Below, piece after piece: positions 1 to 3,568 of a stretch of DNA of 5,786 nt. Below the pieces are notes generated by a model, which did no database searches, was not told the DNA's origin, and saw only the letters and a list, made by a program, of their open reading frames with translations. The DNA is taken from positions 1-5,786 of the forward strand of contig JBECKQ010000299.1 in NCBI GenBank assembly GCA_040235375.1, written 5' to 3'. The stretch is from JBECKQ01 sp040235375 (GTDB taxonomy: Bacteria; Planctomycetota; Phycisphaerae; UBA1845). Within the stretch, counting starts at the first letter, position 1, and every line of letters starts with the position of its first letter. Position numbers and translations under genes: made by a program.

Positions 1-155
1 TCTTCCTCGAAGGCGCGCATCACGTGCTGAAAGTGCTGTACAGGCGAAACCACGACGAGCCCCTGCTGCCCGTGATTCACGCGATCGAACAGCCCGGCGC
101 AGTGGACCGCTCCCCGATCATGGCGTATCGCGCTCTTCGCAGACTCAAGCGGTAG
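1..155 (+). CDS. C-terminal end of an unidentified protein (5' truncated)
   Basis: An open frame runs from the window edge (first full codon at 3) to a TAG stop at 153-155 and gives 50 residues, starting FLEGAHHVLK and ending YRALRRLKR. About 39 of the 50 codons end in G or C, as expected for a real gene in this GC-rich genome, and no stop interrupts the frame. The tail is basic (RALRRLKR) and shows no membrane segment or motif that I recognise, so I assign no function. The gene begins upstream of the window. It is followed by 363 non-coding bases before the DedA gene, so the two are unlikely to be tightly coupled. The main doubt is that 50 codons is a short stretch on which to judge coding. 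Confidence 0.65.
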   Translation, partial: FLEGAHHVLKVLYRRNHDEPLLPVIHAIEQPGAVDRSPIMAYRALRRLKR

Positions 156-231
156 TCCTCCGGTTCAGTTGAGGCTTTCCGAGCCGAGAATTCGTCTGCA
201 TCCGCCCGCTCTGCTCATCGAGCCCGCCGCA

Positions 232-246
232 GCCGGTCAGACCGGC
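232..246. repeat. 15-base dyad GCCGGTC-A-GACCGGC
   Basis: Two perfect 7-base arms surround a single A. As RNA the loop is too tight without opening inner pairs. An alternative stem can form between CGGTCA (234-239) and TGACCG (251-256) with an 11-base loop. It could be an operator or part of a structured 3' or 5' region, but GC-rich DNA gives such dyads by chance and nothing else supports a function. Confidence 0.25.
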
Positions 247-307
247 GACTTGACCGTCGGGAATCGGCGAGAAACGCCTCGCTCCCGCGCTGCCAACGCC
301 CAGCGTC

Positions 308-336
308 TTGGAAGGAAATCGGATTCAGGCTACCCT
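308..336 (+). promoter_or_regulatory. Weak sigma70-like promoter candidate for the DedA gene
   Basis: TTGGAA at 308-313 and TACCCT at 331-336 are separated by 17 bases. The first matches TTGACA at 4 of 6 positions. The second keeps the T, A and final T of TATAAT. If real, the leader would be about 175 bases long. The match is weak and promoter rules in this lineage are uncertain. Confidence 0.25.
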
Positions 337-504
337 TACCGCCCGGTCGAGGAGCTGGCGCCATGCCGGTCGCGTGACGAATCGGGACGCGACCGGCCAA
401 CCTCGGACCGGATCAACCAGCCGCCGCACGCCCGACAGGGGCGGTGTGAGCACGCAGGCCGCATTCTTCAGTCGATCGGAGTCGCGCGTTGGCGGCGGCT
501 CACA

Positions 505-510
505 AGGGGA
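505..510 (+). promoter_or_regulatory. Ribosome binding site AGGGGA deciding the GTG start at 519
   Basis: AGGGGA lies 8 bases before GTG at 519-521. This favours GTG 519 over the in-frame TTG at 489, whose upstream bases are not a good Shine-Dalgarno match. It also removes ten polar residues that precede the conserved family start. Confidence 0.6.
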
Positions 511-518
511 CTCGGGCA

Positions 519-1184
519 GTGTCGCTGATTCAGTTCATCCAGGAGCACGGCTATTGGGCGTTATTCATCGGGGCGTTTTTTGAAGGCGAAATCGTCCTTC
601 TGGCTGCCGGCTTCCTGGCCCACCGCGGATACCTGAGCCTTCCGTCGGCCGCCGCCGTCGCCCTGACCGGCACGTTCTGTGCAGATCAGTTTTTCTTCCT
701 GCTCGGCAGGTTGCTGGGCAGCAAAATCACCCGCATCCGCCCCTACCTCGCGACTCGCGCCGAGCAGATCGGCCGGGGCATCCGCAACCACCAGTGGAAG
801 GTGATCTTCGGCTTTCGCTTCCTGTACGGCACGCGCATCGTCGTGCCGTTCCTTATCGGCGCCGCCCCGTATCCGTACGAGCGATACGTGGGCATCGACG
901 CCATCGCCGCCGTTCTCTGGACCTGTCTGGCCCTCGGGATAGGCATGCTGCTGGGCGAGGCCGTGTCCTCCATGCTGCCCAAGGTGATCCACTACGAGAT
1001 CGGCGCCCTTGTCGCGGTGGTGGCTCTCGTCGTCGCGATCAAGGTCTACCTCTGGCATCGCCGGCGGAAGAAGGGCACGCCCATATCGATACCCGGCGTG
1101 GAAGAGCCGGCGGACCGGCCCAAGGATTCGCGGATGCCCGTCTCCGAGCCGGCCAACCCCGGCTCGAATGAGCGTCAGCAGTAG
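519..1184 (+). CDS. DedA-family integral membrane protein, YohD-like
   Basis: A 221-residue inner-membrane protein of the DedA (SNARE-associated, VTT-fold) superfamily. Members are implicated in lipid scrambling or transport and in proton-dependent membrane homeostasis. The N-terminal part (residues 10-40: HGYWALFIGAFFEGE, then GFLAHRGYL) and the region RFLYGTR (100-106) followed by PFLIGA and a W at 134 match the layout I remember for E. coli YohD. Conserved charged residues visible are E22, E24, D56, R100 and R106. The PGD motif of the YqjA/YghB branch is absent, as it is in YohD. Hydrophobic stretches lie near residues 14-34, 43-66, 107-116, 124-146 and 161-179. A basic cluster HRRRKK (180-185) follows, then a polar, proline-rich tail to the end that should be cytosolic. 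The start is GTG with AGGGGA eight bases upstream. The nearest genes are over 300 bases away on both sides, so it is probably transcribed alone. The family call is firm; the transported substrate is unknown. Confidence 0.93.
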   Translation: MSLIQFIQEHGYWALFIGAFFEGEIVLLAAGFLAHRGYLSLPSAAAVALTGTFCADQFFFLLGRLLGSKITRIRPYLATRAEQIGRGIRNHQWKVIFGFRFLYGTRIVVPFLIGAAPYPYERYVGIDAIAAVLWTCLALGIGMLLGEAVSSMLPKVIHYEIGALVAVVALVVAIKVYLWHRRRKKGTPISIPGVEEPADRPKDSRMPVSEPANPGSNERQQ

Positions 1185-1211
1185 TACGAGGCCCTTCGCC
1201 AACCCGAGCGG

Positions 1212-1230
1212 CCGGTCCTGCCTGGACCGG
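1212..1230 (+). terminator. Hairpin after the DedA gene, possible terminator without T-run
   Basis: CCGGTCC (1212-1218) and GGACCGG (1224-1230) form a perfect 7-base stem with the loop TGCCT, starting 28 bases after the DedA stop. No T-run follows, so it is not a classical intrinsic terminator. It could act as an RNA 3'-end stabiliser. Confidence 0.3.
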
Positions 1231-1312
1231 GCGTTCACCGCGCCTGCGGCGTCCACCGGTTCATTCCGTTGGCGCTGGCGTGGCCGGAATGCAAAATCGC
1301 GCCATTTTGACG

Positions 1313-1330
1313 GTAGCATTATATACCGAC
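1313..1330. promoter_or_regulatory. AT-rich box 1 (upstream copy of the TTATATA box)
   Basis: GTAGCATTATATACCGAC matches the segment at 1379-1396 at 14 of 18 positions with a constant 66-base offset. It also lies within the inverted pair CGGTA (1311-1315) and TACCG (1324-1328). TTGACG at 1307-1312 could be a -35 hexamer, but no -10 sits at the usual spacing. A protein-binding site is inferred from the repetition only. Confidence 0.35.
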
Positions 1331-1380
1331 TTCCGTTAATCTAAGGAGCGGATGCGCGACCCGACGCTTATCTGACCAGT

Positions 1381-1396
1381 ATCGTTATATAACGAT
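1381..1396. promoter_or_regulatory. Perfect 16-base palindrome ATCGTTATATAACGAT, candidate operator
   Basis: This is a fully self-complementary 16-mer, half A/T at its centre, in a GC-rich genome. It lies 97 bases before the ATG of the GlmU-like gene. TATAAC inside it (1388-1393) could serve as a -10 hexamer, so a dimeric repressor bound here could block initiation. The symmetry is directly visible; the regulator and promoter role are inferred. Confidence 0.45.
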
Positions 1397-1492
1397 TACG
1401 GCCAGGGCTTCGACGACAGCGGCCTGCTACGCCGCCCGCCGTGCCGGCGCCGGGCTTAGAAAAACCCCCAACACGTTTCTCGGGAGAACGCA

Positions 1493-2749
1493 ATGTCCAA
1501 CGCCGTCGTCATCTTCGAAGACCAGGGTTACTCCAACCTGCTGCCGCTGACTTACACCCGCCCCGCATGCCGACTTCGCTGCGGCATCGTCACGCTCTGG
1601 GAGAAAATCGCTGCCGCGTATCCCGGCACCGCGCTCGTCATCCATACGCGCGACTACGTCGCCCCGGTCGTCGCCGCCGAACTCGACAACGTCACCGTCA
1701 ACGCGCTGGGCGGCACGTCGGCACTGCTCGTCAACGGCCGGCTCGTCGCGCCGGCCGATCTCGCTGAAAAGATACCGGCCGCGGGGAAGGACTGTGTGTA
1801 CAGCAATGGGGGTGAAATCATCGCCGCGCGCATCAGCGGCGGAAAGTGCGCCGACGTCGCCAGGCTCATCGCCGCCGGCCAGCCGTTGCCCGACGGCTGG
1901 GCCGACGGCCTGGCCCGGCGGGAGATCGACCTGCCCGTCATCAACTACCCCTGGGACCTGATCAGCAAAAACGCCGCGCAGATCAGCGCGGACTTCGACC
2001 GCATGCGCCTCGGCGGCAAGATGGGCGGCACCGTGCACGAGTCGGCCGTGCTCGCCGGCCAGCAGCACATCCACATCGCCGACGGCGCCAAGATCCAGCC
2101 GGGCGCCATCCTCATGGCGGACGGCGGCCCGATCTACATCGGGCCCGGGGCCAAGGTAATGGCCGGCGCCGTCCTCGAAGGGCCGGTCGCCGTCGGGGCG
2201 AAGAGCGCGATCAAGATCCTCGCGAAGATTTACGAGGGCACGAGCATCGGCGAATACTGCAAGGTCGGCGGCGAGGTCGAGGAGTGCATCTTCCAGGCCT
2301 ACTCCAACAAGCAGCACGACGGCTTCATCGGCCACTCCTTCTTCGGCGAGTGGATCAACCTGGGCGCCGACACCAACAACTCCGACCTCAAGAACAACTA
2401 CGGCAACGTCAAGGTCGCCATCGACGGCAAGCAGGTCGATTCCGGCAGCATGTTCGTCGGCAGCACGGTGGGCGACCACAGCAAGGCGGGCATCAACACC
2501 ATGCTCAACACCGGCACGGTCATCGGCGTCGGCTGCAACCTGTACGGCGGCGACTTCCCGCCGAAGTACGTGCCCTCCTTCTGCTGGGGCGGTGCGGCCG
2601 GCTTCGTCGCCCACGAGCTGGACAAGTTCCTCGCGACCGCCGAGCGCGTAATGGCCCGCCGCGACCGCCAGTTGACGCCGGCCCATCGCGCCATGCTCAC
2701 CAAGGTTTTCGAGCTCACGAAAACCCAGCGCGCCGAAGTGCTGAAGTAA
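1493..2749 (+). CDS. GlmU-family sugar-phosphate nucleotidyltransferase / acetyltransferase (alternative bacterial GlmU type)
   Basis: A 418-residue cytosolic protein of the alternative GlmU family found in Bacteroidetes and Planctomycetes. The family is thought to make UDP-N-acetylglucosamine from glucosamine-1-phosphate by acetyl transfer and uridylyl transfer. The N-terminal domain (about 1-155) starts with the family signature: an acidic VIFED stretch, LLPLTYTRP (16-24) and GIVTLWEKI (31-39). It lacks the glycine-rich GxGTxM loop of classical GlmU, as is normal for this branch. A conserved linker NYPWDLI (151-157) leads into a left-handed beta-helix of hexapeptide repeats (about 180-350), as in IHIADGAKIQPGAIL and IYIGPGAKVMAGAVL. 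It holds the diagnostic stretch GEWINLGADTNNSDLKNNYG at 285-304. A helical tail follows to 418. The ATG has GGAG six bases upstream. The gene stands alone between gaps of 308 and 819 bases. Family membership is firm. The exact sugar, and whether both activities are retained, cannot be read from sequence. Confidence 0.9.
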   Translation: MSNAVVIFEDQGYSNLLPLTYTRPACRLRCGIVTLWEKIAAAYPGTALVIHTRDYVAPVVAAELDNVTVNALGGTSALLVNGRLVAPADLAEKIPAAGKDCVYSNGGEIIAARISGGKCADVARLIAAGQPLPDGWADGLARREIDLPVINYPWDLISKNAAQISADFDRMRLGGKMGGTVHESAVLAGQQHIHIADGAKIQPGAILMADGGPIYIGPGAKVMAGAVLEGPVAVGAKSAIKILAKIYEGTSIGEYCKVGGEVEECIFQAYSNKQHDGFIGHSFFGEWINLGADTNNSDLKNNYGNVKVAIDGKQVDSGSMFVGSTVGDHSKAGINTMLNTGTVIGVGCNLYGGDFPPKYVPSFCWGGAAGFVAHELDKFLATAERVMARRDRQLTPAHRAMLTKVFELTKTQRAEVLK

Positions 2750-2839
2750 CCGACAACGCGCCATCTGCGTAACCTCATTCGGCGCCGTGCCAGCGTTGCG
2801 ACGCCTTCCGGCCACTTGGCACCGGGCTCGCGCCGCGGT

Positions 2840-2887
2840 GCTCTGATCACCTGCACCCTGATCGCGTAGCGCATCGCTGATCAGAGC
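2840..2887. repeat. 10-base perfect inverted repeat with 28-base spacer
   Basis: GCTCTGATCA at 2840-2849 is the exact reverse complement of TGATCAGAGC at 2878-2887. The spacer can form a smaller imperfect stem (GATCGCG paired with CGCATC), giving a nested structure. Its right arm overlaps the left arm of the next hairpin by two bases, so the two could compete in RNA. It lies 90 bases after the stop of the GlmU-like gene. Confidence 0.5.
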
Positions 2888-2908
2888 CGGAGGGCGCAAG
2901 CCCCCGGC
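2886..2908. repeat. REP-like hairpin with GCAA tetraloop
   Basis: GCCGG-A-GGGC (2886-2895) pairs with GCCC-CCGGC (2900-2908) through nine G-C pairs with one bulged A (2891), closed by the loop GCAA, a GNRA tetraloop. I remember near-identical GGAGGGCGCAAGCCC hairpins as dispersed repeats in planctomycete genomes, but this is recollection rather than a search. Likely an extragenic palindromic repeat. Confidence 0.5.
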
Positions 2909-3014
2909 CGCCGCGCCACTGGCGTTCGAAACACACCGGACCACCGCGCCGGCGACGTCCGGTTGTCGTCACCGCTCGCTGCCGCAGGTTGCATTCCCAA
3001 CGGCGTTGCGCCAT

Positions 3015-3089
3015 GCCCAACGAGGCAACGCAATGCTCCATGCCCCAACGGGGCAACGCAATGCCCCATGCCCCAACGGGGCAACGGCC
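3015..3089. repeat. Short degenerate tandem repeat, 27-28 base unit
   Basis: Copies start at 3015 (27 bases), 3042 (28 bases) and 3070 (partial, about 20 bases). A more divergent relative lies just upstream at 2991-3014. The core is GCCCCAACGGGGCAACG, which contains a small stem TGCCCC-AAC-GGGGCA in the second and third copies. The first copy carries GCCCAACGAGGC, which disrupts the stem. Confidence 0.75.
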
Positions 3090-3094
3090 TCCAG

Positions 3095-3125
3095 CCCAGG
3101 GTTGTCGCGCAGCGACTACCCTGGG
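3095..3125. repeat. Strong hairpin, 14-position stem with 3-base loop
   Basis: The left arm 3095-3108 (CCCAGGGTTGTCGC) pairs with the right arm 3112-3125 (GCGACTACCCTGGG) with a single T-T mismatch and the loop GCA. This is far stronger than the neighbouring chance stems and is likely a functional or selected part of the repeat element. Confidence 0.6.
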
Positions 3126-3145
3126 AACACGAGTGCGAGTCCCCA

Positions 3146-3162
3146 CAACCCCAAAGGGGTTG
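3146..3162. repeat. Perfect 7-base-pair hairpin CAACCCC-AAA-GGGGTTG
   Basis: The arms 3146-3152 and 3156-3162 pair perfectly around AAA. Its midpoint (3154) is almost exactly the midpoint (3155) of the 13-base inverted ends of the surrounding element, which fits a foldback with this as its apex. Confidence 0.55.
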
Positions 3163-3358
3163 CGTCTCCTCTTCGAACGCCGCCACGCGCTCGATCGGGT
3201 CCACCCAACCTGACCGTTGGGGGCACGGCTTCGCCGCACCAGATCGCCTCACACTCGAATCTCCACCGTACGCCGCCCTCCGGCCGCCTGCACCAGGTCG
3301 CCGTCCTTTGCCTCGCTGCAACCTGCGGCTACAGTTGCCCATATCAAATGTGCGGGTG

Positions 3359-3540
3359 CTAGCCCGCATTTCTCACCGGGTTCGTCGCGAGTCGGCGTAA
3401 GGGGCGGTGGATGCAAGGCGTGCGACCGAGGCCCCCGGAGGCGACCTTGAGCAGGTCGTCGAGGAGGCCGACCGAGCACAACGCAGCAGACGCCGTCACT
3501 TACGACGACGCAGCAGAAGCTGGTGAGAAACGCGGGCTAG
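3359..3540. mobile_element. MITE-like 182-base foldback element
   Basis: CTAGCCCGCATTTCTCACC (3359-3377) matches the reverse complement of 3522-3540 at 18 of 19 positions. A second nested pair follows: GTCGGCGTAAG (3391-3401) with CTTACGACGAC (3499-3509), 10 of 11. An apical stem CGACCT (3442-3447) / AGGTCG (3453-3458) closes a 5-base loop. All three pairs centre on about 3450, so the sequence folds as one hairpin. GTGC (3420-3423) also pairs with GCAC (3476-3479), and GGCC (3430-3433) with GGCC (3466-3469), around an internal loop carrying GACCGA on both strands. The outer CTAG is present at both ends and could be target duplication or part of the ends; being palindromic, it cannot be resolved. 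There is no transposase. It may be a non-autonomous transposable element or a structured RNA. It ends 28 bases before the start codon of the lipoprotein gene. Confidence 0.6.
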
Positions 3541-3556
3541 GGTACCGCTGCGCGAC

Positions 3557-3563
3557 AAGGAGG
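3557..3563 (+). promoter_or_regulatory. Strong ribosome binding site AAGGAGG for the lipoprotein gene
   Basis: AAGGAGG is nearly a full Shine-Dalgarno match and lies five bases before GTG at 3569-3571. It sits outside the foldback element, 16 bases beyond its right end, and fixes the GTG start, which also gives a correct lipoprotein signal peptide. Confidence 0.75.
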
Positions 3564-3568
3564 ACGCC

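Larger units (their letters stand above)
156..518. other. Non-coding gap between the truncated gene and the DedA gene
   Basis: These 363 bases hold no convincing gene. The open frames across it translate to arginine- and proline-rich sequence with no family resemblance, which is typical of chance frames in GC-rich DNA. It contains a 15-base dyad at 232-246, a weak promoter candidate at 308-336 and the ribosome binding site of the DedA gene at its right end. No hairpin followed by a T-run is visible after the stop at 155. Confidence 0.6.
1185..1492. other. 308-base regulatory gap before the GlmU-like gene
   Basis: No credible gene of normal size is present. Besides the hairpin at 1212-1230 it holds an AT-rich island at about 1291-1400, a sharp contrast with the GC-rich surroundings. 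The island has two related TTATATA boxes, a 16-base palindrome and a seven-codon ORF (1352-1375) with AAGGAG just before it. The GlmU-like gene's own ribosome binding site, GGAG at 1483-1486, lies six bases before its ATG. The AT-rich island is the most likely place for its promoter and operator. Confidence 0.55.
2750..2980. other. Non-coding 3' region with stacked hairpins
   Basis: This is the first part of the 819-base gap between the GlmU-like gene and the lipoprotein gene. I see no gene; open frames on both strands are chance frames. It contains a long inverted repeat (2840-2887), a bulged GCAA-loop hairpin (2886-2908) and a weaker pair ACCGGAC (2935-2941) / GTCCGGT (2957-2963). None is followed by a T-run. 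Transcripts of the GlmU-like gene may end or be protected here. Confidence 0.55.
2981..3329. repeat. Candidate 349-base foldback repeat element with 13-base inverted ends
   Basis: GCCGCAGGTTGCA at 2981-2993 is the exact reverse complement of TGCAACCTGCGGC at 3317-3329. Between them lie tandem copies of a 27-28 base unit (3015-3089), a 14-position hairpin (3095-3125), a 7-base-pair hairpin at the centre (3146-3162) and small stems near 3204-3221 and 3226-3236. No transposase or credible gene is inside: the frames crossing it are low-complexity translations of the repeats. No target duplication is obvious at the flanks. It is probably a non-autonomous or extragenic dispersed repeat. The pairing of these two ends as one unit is an inference. 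Confidence 0.5.

Noticed and set aside
489..518. TTG start at 489 adding ten residues to the DedA protein
   Set aside because: The GTG at 519 has AGGGGA eight bases upstream and starts exactly where family similarity begins. The extra residues are polar and TTG 489 lacks a good binding site.
519..1184. Missing PGD motif in the DedA protein as a sign of lost function
   Set aside because: The YohD branch, as I remember its sequence, also lacks PGD and has the same EGE...AAHRG-type stretch, so this is a subgroup trait rather than decay.
561..1319. Long minus-strand open frame (252 codons) opposite the DedA gene
   Set aside because: It is the antisense shadow of a well-supported gene. Its translation is rich in R, D, G and A with no family resemblance, as GC-rich genes produce on the reverse strand.
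1427..2944. Minus-strand open frame of 505 codons
   Set aside because: It lies opposite the GlmU-like gene and runs into the hairpin repeats. The translation is low-complexity V/D/A/G-rich sequence, and the + strand gene is clearly real.
3015..3089. Possible CRISPR array
   Set aside because: The units are contiguous, degenerate and lack unique spacers, and no cas gene is present.
2847..3400. Several overlapping frames on both strands across the repeats (for example 2963-3400 + and 2881-3369 -)
   Set aside because: Their translations repeat the DNA tandem units (such as NAPCPNGAT) and have no binding sites or family resemblance. They are artefacts of repeat DNA.
3354..3545. Target-site duplication flanking the 182-base foldback
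   Set aside because: The only shared flank is CTAG, which is self-complementary and part of the inverted ends, so it cannot be told apart from the ends. The bases just outside (GGGTG and GGTAC) do not form a convincing duplication.
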